A stretch of 64,000 nucleotides of DNA from an uncultured Bacteroidia bacterium (GTDB lineage Bacteria > Bacteroidota > Bacteroidia > Bacteroidales > UBA932). Below, piece by piece: positions 42,435-51,400 of this stretch. Position numbers and translations under genes: made by a program. A model generated the notes under the pieces. It was not told the origin of the DNA and made no database searches. It worked only from the letters and a program-made list of their open reading frames with translations. The stretch is from contig CADANY010000001.1 in assembly GCA_902789395.1 (NCBI GenBank), forward strand, positions 186,001 through 250,000, in the 5' to 3' direction. Every line of letters starts with the position of its first letter. The first letter of the stretch is position 1.

Positions 42435-43838
42435 TCAGATTGCTCCACTTCCGATCAGTTCATCTCCGTCATACCAGACGGCGAACTGTCCTGGGGTAAT
42501 CCCCCGCTGCGCCTTGTCGAAAATGATATACAGTCCGTTTTCGCGTCTTACCAGAGTCGCTCCCTGAAGCGGCTGGCGGTAGCGGATCCGGACCCGATAA
42601 CGGCGGATTTCCCCGATTCCCATCTCCAGATCTTTCCGGAGGAAACGGATCTCGTCCGGCGACACCCGCAGGCAACTGCGGGAAAGCCCCTTATGGGCAT
42701 GTCCCTCCCCGACATAGATCATATTGCGGTCGAGATCGGTCGAGATGACGAATATGGATTCCTTGTGGCCGCCTATATTGAGTCCCTTCCGCTGCCCGAT
42801 CGTATAGAACTGTGCCCCTTCATGGACCCCGACGATCTTTCCAAAGGGGTTTTCCTTGAAACGCGTCTTACGGAGATGCTTCTTTCCGCTCCGGTACGTC
42901 TCCGTTTCGAAAGAGATATCATAGGGGACGGGCTCGGAGAGACGAAGGAGGTCTCCGTCGGAGAGGGACGCGATTTTCCCGAGATCATATGGACTCTCTC
43001 CAAGAGGGTCTCCATCGGATGTAAGAATCTTTGTTTCAGGGGCATAGGGAGCAATCAGGCAGGGTTCGACTCCCGGTTTCGCCAAGTGATGCAGCGTCTC
43101 TGTCATATAGCGATACTGCGCATTCGAAGCGTAATAGGCGTCATAAACTTCCACGACATTTCCCTCGACACTGCGGAGTTTCTGTTTCAGGAAAGTCGGA
43201 AGATCCACCTTCCCGACAAAACAGATACCCTGGGAATCCTTCTTGTCGGCGGAGGGCAGGTCTGCCTCTTTGGCGAGGGAACGCACCTCCGGCTTGGTCA
43301 GGTCGCCGATCGGGAAAAGAGCCTTGGAGAGCTGCTCCTGGGTCAGCTGGCATAGGAAATAGGACTGGTCCTTATTCGGATCCGCCCCTTCCAGAAGCCG
43401 GTATACAGGCTTTCCATCCGCCCCCGAAAGGAACTCTTTCCGGCAGTAATGTCCTGTCGCGACATAATCCGCCCCGTATTTACGGGCGATTTCCATGAAA
43501 GCATCGAATTTGATCTCCCGATTGCAAAGGACATCCGGATTCGGTGTCCGGCCATGGGCATACTCATCGAACATGTAATCGACGACCCGCTGCCGGTACT
43601 GGGCGGAAAGATCCACGAAATAGAACGGGATTCCGATTTTCCGGGCGACCATTTCCGCGACGAAACGGTCCTCTTCCCATTCGCAGTCCCCATGGAGGGT
43701 CGCATCCGCATCGTGCCAGTTCTGCATGAACATCGCGAATACATCATACCCCTGCCGCTTCAGCAGAAGGGCTGCGACACTCGAATCCACGCCTCCGGAG
43801 AGGCCGATGCAAACTTTGATATGAGACTTGGACTCCAC
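42435..43838 (-). CDS. mnmA: tRNA-specific 2-thiouridylase with long insertion
   Basis: 467 residues if started at GTG 43838. PP-loop GLSGGVDSSVAALLL, catalytic cysteines in PNPDVLCNREIKF and SQGICFVGK, and the C-terminal GQRKGLNIGGH are present. It thiolates U34 of Lys, Glu and Gln tRNAs. Between GNVVEV and FGKIVGVHEGAQF, about residues 227-327, lies a block of about 100 residues that the 368-residue E. coli enzyme lacks. The GTG start is chosen because a TAAATTTG element at 43864-43857 ends 18 bases before it; the open frame upstream of that would lie in the promoter. Confidence 0.9.
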   Translation of the reverse strand: MESKSHIKVCIGLSGGVDSSVAALLLKRQGYDVFAMFMQNWHDADATLHGDCEWEEDRFVAEMVARKIGIPFYFVDLSAQYRQRVVDYMFDEYAHGRTPNPDVLCNREIKFDAFMEIARKYGADYVATGHYCRKEFLSGADGKPVYRLLEGADPNKDQSYFLCQLTQEQLSKALFPIGDLTKPEVRSLAKEADLPSADKKDSQGICFVGKVDLPTFLKQKLRSVEGNVVEVYDAYYASNAQYRYMTETLHHLAKPGVEPCLIAPYAPETKILTSDGDPLGESPYDLGKIASLSDGDLLRLSEPVPYDISFETETYRSGKKHLRKTRFKENPFGKIVGVHEGAQFYTIGQRKGLNIGGHKESIFVISTDLDRNMIYVGEGHAHKGLSRSCLRVSPDEIRFLRKDLEMGIGEIRRYRVRIRYRQPLQGATLVRRENGLYIIFDKAQRGITPGQFAVWYDGDELIGSGAI

Positions 43839-43856
43839 TTGCCCGATTTTTGCATG

Positions 43857-43864
43857 CAAATTTA
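43857..43864 (-). promoter_or_regulatory. -7 element for mnmA
   Basis: TAAATTTG on the minus strand, 18 bases before GTG 43838. It rules out translation starts further upstream if it is the only promoter. Confidence 0.5.
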
Positions 43865-43899
43865 ATGTTTTTGCAAAATAATTCCTATATTGCAGCATC

Positions 43900-44379
43900 A
43901 TGACCAATAGACATTTATCCATAGACTACATCGAATACGCTTCCCTTGAAGAGATGGAACCCGCTGACCGGGAACTGGTTCTCGCCGCGCTGGAAGCGAA
44001 GAAAGGATCTTACTCACCCTATTCCAAGTTCCAGGTCGGAGCCGCCCTCCGGCTCGAAGACGGGATGATCATCAAAGGGGCCAACCAGGAAAACATCGCC
44101 TACCCTTCCGGACTCTGTGCCGAGCGGACGGCCATGTTCTATGCCGGGGCGAACTATCCGGAGAAAGCGTTTGACACGCTGGCCGTTATTGCCAGTGACC
44201 ACGGGGTCATCTGCGAAAGTCCGGCGACCCCCTGCGGGGCGTGCCGCCAGGTCATGGCCGAATACCAGAAAAAGTTCAAGCGTCCGCTCAAGATCATCCT
44301 GGCAGGATCGAAACGCATTTATAAGTTTTCAAAGACGGAAGATCTCCTGCCATTTATTTTTGACAGTTTGAAAGTATAG
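43900..44379 (+). CDS. cdd: Cytidine deaminase
   Basis: 159 residues. Zinc-site motifs are intact: LCAERTAMF with the catalytic glutamate and first cysteine, and PCGACRQVM with the other two cysteines. The N-terminal YSPYSKFQVGAAL is typical of the homotetrameric Cdd. It converts cytidine and deoxycytidine to uridine forms. It is divergent from mnmA, with about 60 bases between the two start codons, so the two promoters lie very close. Confidence 0.96.
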   Translation: MTNRHLSIDYIEYASLEEMEPADRELVLAALEAKKGSYSPYSKFQVGAALRLEDGMIIKGANQENIAYPSGLCAERTAMFYAGANYPEKAFDTLAVIASDHGVICESPATPCGACRQVMAEYQKKFKRPLKIILAGSKRIYKFSKTEDLLPFIFDSLKV

Positions 44380-44383
44380 AATT

Positions 44384-44413
44384 TTGGTGGTCCGGAAAAA
44401 ATGACTACCTTTG
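44384..44413 (+). promoter_or_regulatory. Bacteroidota promoter for SRP RNA
   Basis: TTG at 44384-44386, 19 bases, TACCTTTG at 44406-44413, with the RNA stem starting 5 bases later. Confidence 0.85.
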
Positions 44414-44417
44414 TGAC

Positions 44418-44514
44418 GGGAAAGTCTTACACGACCAGCTCCCTCTGAATTCCCCCAGGGCCGGAAGGCAGCAAGGGTAGGAGGTCGTAGCGGTGCGATG
44501 TAATCAGCTTTCCC
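44418..44514 (+). ncRNA. ffs: Signal recognition particle RNA (small bacterial type)
   Basis: About 97 bases. The ends pair (GGGAAAG at 44418-44424 with CTTTCCC at 44508-44514). The conserved domain IV hairpin contains AGGGCCGGAAGGCAGCAAGGG (44457-44477) with its GGAA tetraloop-type tip and the asymmetric AGCA loop that binds Ffh, nested within ACGACC/GGTCGT arms. It is followed directly by a T run acting as terminator. Confidence 0.92.
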
Positions 44515-44536
44515 TTTTTTTATTAATATAGCCCTT

Positions 44537-45745
44537 ATGCATCCTATTGCTATTTATACCCTTACATCCTCCCTGCACGACGAGGCTTCCGTAGCCGGAA
44601 TAACCGACCGTTTTCTCGGCGAAATCTTTCCGGAAGGCGGATATGATTTCCGTGGAGAGGACTTTACCCTCTTCGGCGATCACCCGGTCGATCTGATTTT
44701 CGTCCGCACCGGAGGAACAGAAGGAATTTTCCGGGACCTGCTTCCCGGCCTTCTCGATGCCGGCATCAGAAGGTTCAACCTTCTCACCTCCGGAAAAAGC
44801 AATTCCCTCGCCGCATCGATGGAGATCTTATCTTATCTCCGGGGACAAGGTCTGGATGGCGAGATCATCCACGGCAAGCCGGAATCCGTGCGGAAACGGA
44901 TAGGAAAAATCATGCAGGTTGAAGAAACGCTCGAGCGGCTTCGATCGACTTGCCTCGGCGTCATCGGACATCCCTCCGACTGGCTGATTGCAAGCGGAAC
45001 CGATTATCAGAAGATCTATGAGAAATTGGGGATTTGGCTGGAAGATATCCCGATGGAGGAACTGCTCGAAGCCATCAAAGAGTCCCGCTGCCATGAAGAA
45101 ATTCCGGAAGCGGCTGGCGGAAACCTGTCAGTCCGGGATGCTTTTCCAGGTGCCGTCAGAATCCATGAAGCCCTGAAGACCCTCATCGTGAAGCACAATC
45201 TCCAGGGCCTGACCCTCCGTTGTTTCGACCTGCTGGGAGCCGTCGGAAACACCGGCTGCCTGGCCCTCGCCCGTCTCAATGCCGATGGAATTCCCGCCGG
45301 CTGCGAGGGGGATATCCCGGCACTCCTGTCCATGACGATCGCCCGCGCGGCGACAGGGTCGTCCGGTTTCCAAGCCAATCCTTCCCGGATTGATACCGAA
45401 ACCGGAGAGATGGTTCTCGCCCACTGCACGATTCCCCTGGACCTTGTATCCGATTATACATTCGACACCCATTTCGAATCCGGCATCGGTGTCGGTATCC
45501 GGGGACACTTTCCTGAAGGCCCGGTTACCCTGTTCAAGGTCTCCGGTGACCTGAACCGCTTCTTCATCGCGGAAGGAGAGCTCATCCGGAATCTCTCGGA
45601 GCCCGATCTCTGCCGCACGCAGATTGCCGTCCGGCTCGATCCGGCTGACGCTGAATACTTCCTCCATAACCCGATCGGGAACCACCATATCGTCCTTCCC
45701 GGCCACCACAAACAACTTTTGACTGCAATCTTGAATCGCATCTGA
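44537..45745 (+). CDS. Protein resembling L-fucose/L-arabinose isomerases
   Basis: 402 residues. The first half has an alternating alpha/beta pattern (IAIYTLTSSLHDEA, VDLIFVRTGGTEGIF, RFNLLTSGKSNSLAASMEIL). The second half contains TLRCFDLLGAVGNTGCLALARLNADGIPAGCEGDIPALLSM, in which CEGDI recalls the metal-binding C-terminal segment of fucose/arabinose isomerases. Histidines near the C-terminus (GNHHIVLPGHH) could complete a metal site. No experimentally known substrate comes to mind. It follows the SRP RNA and precedes tsaD by 7 bases, so it may share a transcript with tsaD. Confidence 0.6.
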   Translation: MHPIAIYTLTSSLHDEASVAGITDRFLGEIFPEGGYDFRGEDFTLFGDHPVDLIFVRTGGTEGIFRDLLPGLLDAGIRRFNLLTSGKSNSLAASMEILSYLRGQGLDGEIIHGKPESVRKRIGKIMQVEETLERLRSTCLGVIGHPSDWLIASGTDYQKIYEKLGIWLEDIPMEELLEAIKESRCHEEIPEAAGGNLSVRDAFPGAVRIHEALKTLIVKHNLQGLTLRCFDLLGAVGNTGCLALARLNADGIPAGCEGDIPALLSMTIARAATGSSGFQANPSRIDTETGEMVLAHCTIPLDLVSDYTFDTHFESGIGVGIRGHFPEGPVTLFKVSGDLNRFFIAEGELIRNLSEPDLCRTQIAVRLDPADAEYFLHNPIGNHHIVLPGHHKQLLTAILNRI

Positions 45746-45752
45746 ATAGTCC

Positions 45753-46775
45753 ATGGCTGATATAATCCTCGGCATAGAATCGTCCTGCGACGATACCTCA
45801 GCTGCCGTCATCAAGGACGGCTGGCTGCTTTCCAACGTCATCGCCAGCCAGCAGGTCCACAAAGACTATGGCGGCGTCGTCCCGGAGCTTGCCTCCAGGG
45901 CACATGAACAGAATATCGTACCCGTTGTGAGCCAGGCTCTGGAGAAAGCCGGGATCCAGGCTTCCGACCTGACGGCGATCGCTTTTACCCGGGGACCGGG
46001 CCTGCTGGGATCCCTCCTGGTCGGAACGTCCTTCGCCAAAGCCCTCTCACTGTCGCTGGACATCCCGATGGTCATGGTCAATCACCTTCAGGGACATATC
46101 CTGGCCAATTTTATCCGTCAGCCTGACAAGCCGGTCCGGGAACCTTCATTCCCCTACCTCTGCCTGCTGGTTTCCGGAGGTAATTCCCAGATTGTCAAAG
46201 TCTCCGGACCGTTGGATTATGATATTCTCGGACAGACCATCGACGACGCCGTCGGCGAGGCATTCGACAAGTGTTCCAAAATGATGGGGCTCGGATATCC
46301 GGGAGGACCTGTCATCGACCGGCTCGCCAAAAGCGGTGATCCGGACCGGTTCCATTTTGCCAAACCGCATATCCCGAGACTGGATTACAGTTTCAGCGGA
46401 ATCAAGACGTCCCTTCTGTATTTTGTCAGGGACCAGCTGAAGGAAGATCCTGATTTTATGGAGAAAAACAAAGAAGACATCTGCGCCAGTTTCCAGAAAA
46501 CCCTGATCGATATCCTGATGGACAAACTCATCAAAGCATCGAAACAGACCGGGATCCGCGAAATTACAATCGGCGGCGGGGTCTCTGCGAACAGCGGACT
46601 CCGTAACCGGATCGAAGCGGAAGGGAAAAAGCGGGGATGGAACACCTACCTCCCTGAATTCAAGTTTACCACCGACAATGCTGCGATGATCGCCATCGCC
46701 GGATGGTTCCACTACCTTGCCGGCGAAAGGACTCCGCTCGATATCGCACCCGTCTCCCGGATGGCCGATTTTTAG
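45753..46775 (+). CDS. tsaD: tRNA threonylcarbamoyladenosine biosynthesis protein TsaD
   Basis: 340 residues, ASKHA-fold. Motifs: ILGIESSCDDTSAAV, metal-binding HEQN in ASRAHEQNIVPVV, GPGLLGSLLVG, and the C-terminal GGVSANSGLR with TTDNAAMIA. It transfers the threonylcarbamoyl group to A37 of ANN-decoding tRNAs together with TsaB and TsaE, not in the window. mtaB, which methylthiolates the same base, lies 7 kb downstream. Confidence 0.97.
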   Translation: MADIILGIESSCDDTSAAVIKDGWLLSNVIASQQVHKDYGGVVPELASRAHEQNIVPVVSQALEKAGIQASDLTAIAFTRGPGLLGSLLVGTSFAKALSLSLDIPMVMVNHLQGHILANFIRQPDKPVREPSFPYLCLLVSGGNSQIVKVSGPLDYDILGQTIDDAVGEAFDKCSKMMGLGYPGGPVIDRLAKSGDPDRFHFAKPHIPRLDYSFSGIKTSLLYFVRDQLKEDPDFMEKNKEDICASFQKTLIDILMDKLIKASKQTGIREITIGGGVSANSGLRNRIEAEGKKRGWNTYLPEFKFTTDNAAMIAIAGWFHYLAGERTPLDIAPVSRMADF

Positions 46776-46779
46776 AAAA

Positions 46780-48354
46780 ATGAAAGAATTCGAAATCACG
46801 AAAAAGCTCGGGAAAGAGCTGACGGAGGGAGAACTCCGCGAAGCAGCCGCCAAAGCGCTCGGAGTCCGCCCCGAAAAGGTAGGACAGGTACGCGTCGTCC
46901 GGCGTTCCATCGATGCCCGCCAGGATATTCTATACCGGTACCGTATCCGTGCGACCCGGGAGGGAGAGGCGTTGGAGACCTATCCCATGCCGGTCTACAA
47001 AGATGTCCGGGAAGGGAAACCCGTCCTGATTATCGGAGCCGGACCGGCCGGTATGTTCGCCGCCCTGAAACTGCTGACTCTCGGGCTGAAGCCGGTTATC
47101 CTTGAGAGGGGGAAGGATGTCCACCGCCGGAAAACCGACATGGCGAAACTCTCCACCACCGGAGCTGTCGATCCGGATTCGAATTACTGTTTCGGCGAAG
47201 GAGGAGCCGGAGCCTTCTCGGACGGAAAACTATTTACCCGTTCCTCAAAGCGGGGCGATATCTTCGAAGTCCTCCACCAACTGGTCTTTTTCGGGGCCGA
47301 TCCTTCGATCCTGACAGACGCCCATCCCCACATCGGTACGGACCGCCTTCCGACTGTCGTAGAGAATATCCGGACCTGTATCACCGAACATGGCGGAGCC
47401 TATCATTTCGACTCCCGCGTAACCGATATCACCCCCTGCCGGGAAGGGTTCCGCATCACGGCGGTCCATCCGGAATCCGGCGGAGAAACAGTCTACGAGG
47501 CATCCAAGGTCATCGTCGCCGCCGGTCACTCCGCACGGGACATCTACGAGATGTTCGCCCGGAAAGGATGGTCTCTCGAGGCCAAGGGATTTGCGCTCGG
47601 GGTCCGCGTGGAACACCCCCAGTGGCTGATCAACCAAATCCGCTACCACGGAAAGTACCAACCGTTCATGCCGACAGCGGAATATTCTTTCGTCCAGCAG
47701 GTCGACGGCCGGGGCGTTTTCTCATTCTGTATGTGCCCGGGAGGTATCCTCGTCCCTTCCTCCACGGAAACGGGGACGGTCGTACTCAACGGGATGTCCA
47801 ACTCCCAACGGAATTCAAAATGGGCCAATGCCGGTGTCGTTGTCCAAATCGAACCGGGCGACGAGCCGGAAGAATACCGCAAAGCCGGCGCGTTCTCTTT
47901 GATGAATTTCCAGCGTGATATTGAACGGAGCATGTATACCTGGTGTAACGGGAAGGGAGAGGGTCATCCGCTCCGCGCACCGGCCCAGCGGATGAAGGAC
48001 TTCTGCCGTGGGATCCTCTCTGAGACCCTTCCGAAGACGTCCTACCACCCCGGCGCCGTTTCCGCCCCGCTCCATGAACTGTTGCCCCAGAACGTAGCCA
48101 CAAGGCTTCGGAAGGCATTCCCGCAGGTGGACCGGCAGATGCACGGGTATTATACGAACGACGCCCTGCTTCTCGGAGTCGAGTCTCGGACGTCCTCCCC
48201 TGTCCGTATGCCGCGGAACGCAGAAACACTGGAACACGTCGACGTCCCGGGACTCTATCCTTGCGGAGAAGGGGCCGGATATGCCGGAGGAATCGTTTCT
48301 TCCGCCCTGGACGGCATCAATTGCGCCGAAAAAATCGCCTCGGTCACTTTGTGA
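46780..48354 (+). CDS. FAD-dependent oxidoreductase (COG2509 type)
   Basis: 524 residues from ATG 46780, 4 bases after the tsaD stop. A short N-terminal domain (about 1-85) precedes the FAD dinucleotide-binding fold VLIIGAGPAGMFAALKLL and a glycine-rich stretch CFGEGGAGAFSDGKL. The C-terminal FAD contact is PCGEGAGYAGGIVSSALDG. This group of uncharacterised FAD-dependent dehydrogenases occurs widely; the substrate is unknown. The open frame extends upstream into tsaD but ATG 46780 is the natural start. Confidence 0.88.
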   Translation: MKEFEITKKLGKELTEGELREAAAKALGVRPEKVGQVRVVRRSIDARQDILYRYRIRATREGEALETYPMPVYKDVREGKPVLIIGAGPAGMFAALKLLTLGLKPVILERGKDVHRRKTDMAKLSTTGAVDPDSNYCFGEGGAGAFSDGKLFTRSSKRGDIFEVLHQLVFFGADPSILTDAHPHIGTDRLPTVVENIRTCITEHGGAYHFDSRVTDITPCREGFRITAVHPESGGETVYEASKVIVAAGHSARDIYEMFARKGWSLEAKGFALGVRVEHPQWLINQIRYHGKYQPFMPTAEYSFVQQVDGRGVFSFCMCPGGILVPSSTETGTVVLNGMSNSQRNSKWANAGVVVQIEPGDEPEEYRKAGAFSLMNFQRDIERSMYTWCNGKGEGHPLRAPAQRMKDFCRGILSETLPKTSYHPGAVSAPLHELLPQNVATRLRKAFPQVDRQMHGYYTNDALLLGVESRTSSPVRMPRNAETLEHVDVPGLYPCGEGAGYAGGIVSSALDGINCAEKIASVTL

Positions 48355-48387
48355 CCGCAATAAGAACGGAGTCCGACAGATTTTTAC

Positions 48388-48395
48388 TATCTTTG
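48388..48395 (+). promoter_or_regulatory. -7 element for tamB-like gene
   Basis: TATCTTTG ending 7 bases before ATG 48403; no TTG at the expected spacing. It implies a nearly leaderless transcript if active. Confidence 0.5.
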
Positions 48396-48402
48396 TAGAT
48401 TG

Positions 48403-51400
48403 ATGAGAAAGGCTCTGAAAATAACGGTCCGGATTCTGGCGGCAGTACTCCTGCTGCTCCTTCTGCTGGCGTTCGCCATCCAGTTTCCTCCCGTCCAGAC
48501 CTTCCTCACCCATAAAACGTTAGCGGCGCTGGAGGACAAGTTAGGCGGCGAGATTTCCGTCGGGAGCGTGGAAATCAAACCGGTCAGCGCCGTCATTCTC
48601 AAAGACGTCCTCATCACAGACAAGGAACCGACCCTCGATACGGCCGGGACTTCCCTTCCGGTCGTAGACACCTTTGTCCGGGCAGGATATATCGCCGCGA
48701 CCCTTTCCGTAAAGTCTTTGTTCTCAGGAGGCGGAATCCATATCAAACGGGCCGTCATCAAAGATGCGGAATTCAATCTGGCCTTGCAGAAGGATTCGCT
48801 CGGAGAGTCCGTTTCAAACCTCGCAAGGGTTTTCCGCCTTAAAAACACCCACGAAGTCCCCCACGACACCGGCAATCTGTTCCATGTCGACCGGTTCGAT
48901 ATCGAGAACTTTACATTCCGGATGTATAACTACCCGATGGCCAGGGAATACAAAGAAACCGGAAGGGAGATCCCGAAAGATGCGATTGACTGGAATGACT
49001 TGGAGATCACGGCCGATCTGAAGGGAAAGGATCTCCGGTTTTCGCACAGTATCATGTCCGGCGATGCCGAGCGGATCCGGATCCGCGAGAAGAGCGGGTA
49101 TACGGCCGAACTGTCCGGTCAGGCCAGGGTCGGAGTCGGAGAGACGATTGTACGCGGCCTGCATCTCAGGGACAGTTTTTCGGATCTCGATCTCAACCGG
49201 CTGCAACTCAGCTACAAAGACATCAGCGCTTTTTCCAATTTCATGGACGAGGTCCGGATCCGGGGCGAGATCCGTCCTTCTCTGCTCGATATGCGTTCGA
49301 TCCGTTACTTCGCACCAGCTCTCGCCGGAAATACTTTCCGTGCCGATATCCAGGGCAGTATCGACGGCCCCGTCAGCGATCTTCAGATCGGACGTCTGTC
49401 TTTCCGGGATCCCTCCAGCGGAGTCGCCGGCAACCTGGCCGGACGCGTGACGGGACTTCCTGACTTAGCGGGCGTAAAGACGGAATTCGATGTCCGGAAT
49501 TTATCTTTCTCGACGGACGGGCTCGGGAAACTGATCCGGGAATGGGCTCCGGGTGTCAAGATGGACCTTAGCAAGGTCGCACCTGGGAAGACCCTGACTT
49601 TCAACGGGAAAGGAAAGGGTCCCGTCAACCATCTCCACCTTAGCGGAACCCTCGGTGCCCCGTCGGTCGGCGAAGCGGTCGCCGACCTTGACATCAGCCA
49701 TCTTATCGACGCTTCGAAAGACCTCTCAGTCAAGGGGAATCTGAAGACGAAAGACCTTGACATCGGAACGATCATAGGGACTGACGCGGTCCGGCAGATA
49801 TCCCTCGACACCCGGCTTGGCGCCACGCTGGCAAAATCAGGACCCGAAGTCGTCATCGATTCTCTCAGAGTATCCCGTCTGAACGCACTCGGATATGATT
49901 ATTCGGACATCTGGGCGACGGGGACCTACTCGAATGAAGCCTTCGACGGACGGATTGTCTGCCACGACAAGAACCTCAATTTCATTCTCCAGGGACTTTT
50001 CAATCTGTCGAACTCTACCAAGAATGCCGCCTACCAGTTCTACGCCAACGTCGGTTACGCCGACCTCAATGCCCTCAACATTGACAAGCGCGGAAAGTCC
50101 AAGGTCTCGTTCCGGACCAAGGCGGATTTCATCTATGTCAATAAAGAAGATATCCTCGGCGATATCAATGTTGCGGACCTTGTGCTGGAAAATGATGAAG
50201 GCCGCCATAATATCGGAAATATATCCATTCTTTCGCATTCCAATGACGAAGTCCACCGGATGCGGCTCAATTCCTCCTTCGCGGACGGAACTTACCTGAG
50301 TTCCCGGTCCATCTTCAAGATGGCGAGGGATATCCGGAACCTGACGCTGGACAAGGAACTGCCGGCCCTCTCCGGCAATGCAGCCCCGGCATGGGACGGG
50401 ACGACGTACGACCTCTCACTCAATTTCCACGATTCCAGGGACCTCCTCTCCTTTGCCCTTCCAGGGCTTTATATCGCTGACAGTACGGCCATCCGGATGA
50501 AGATTTCTCCCGACGGTGTCCTTAAAGGGAATGTCCGATCCGGCCGCATTGCTTTCGGCAACCAGTATGTAAAGGGACTCAACCTCAATCTCGACAATAG
50601 CGGGAACGGATTGGTCGGCAACTTTACGAGCCCCGAGATCAATGTAGCCGGCATCCAGTTCCGCGACAACAGCGGTTCCCTTTTCGCCGAAGACAACCGC
50701 GTCGGGATCAGCTACAATTACCGGAATGGCGAAGATGACGGCGGTTCCGTCTACCTCAACGGTGATTTTTCTCGCGATGAAGACGGCTCACTCGCCTTGA
50801 CGGCCCGTGCCTTGCCCTCCCAGATCCGATACGACGGGAAGACTTGGGAAATCAATTCCGAAGACATCCGCCTGCAGGATAAGAAATGGGACATCCGCCA
50901 GCTCCGTGCTTTCTGCGATGACCAGACCCTCCTTGTCGACGGCGGATTCTCACCCGAAAGTGCAGATACACTGACCGTCAGGATGGAAAGATTCGATCTC
51001 GGTATCGCCAATTCCCTGATTCCCATGCAGATGGACATCCATGGAAGGGCGACCGGAAAAGCATTTCTCATCTCTCCTTCCAAGCCACAGCCCGGCATGC
51101 TGGTCAATCTGATCTGCGATTCAACCGCCATCGCCGGCCATCCGGCCGGGCAGATCCGGCTGGAAAGCGCCTGGAATGACGAAGCCAAGCGTTTCGACAT
51201 TCTCGCGAAAAACGAACTTGACGGAAAGACCAATTTCGATATCGGCGGTTTCTTCCGGCCGTCCGACCGGAGGATCGATCTCCTCGCGGACATGGACGGT
51301 TTCAACCTCGGCTATGCCGCTCCGGTCCTAAGCAGCGTATTCAGCGAAACGGAAGGCCTCCTGGACGGGAAGATCCATATCCAGGGTCCCCTGAACAACC

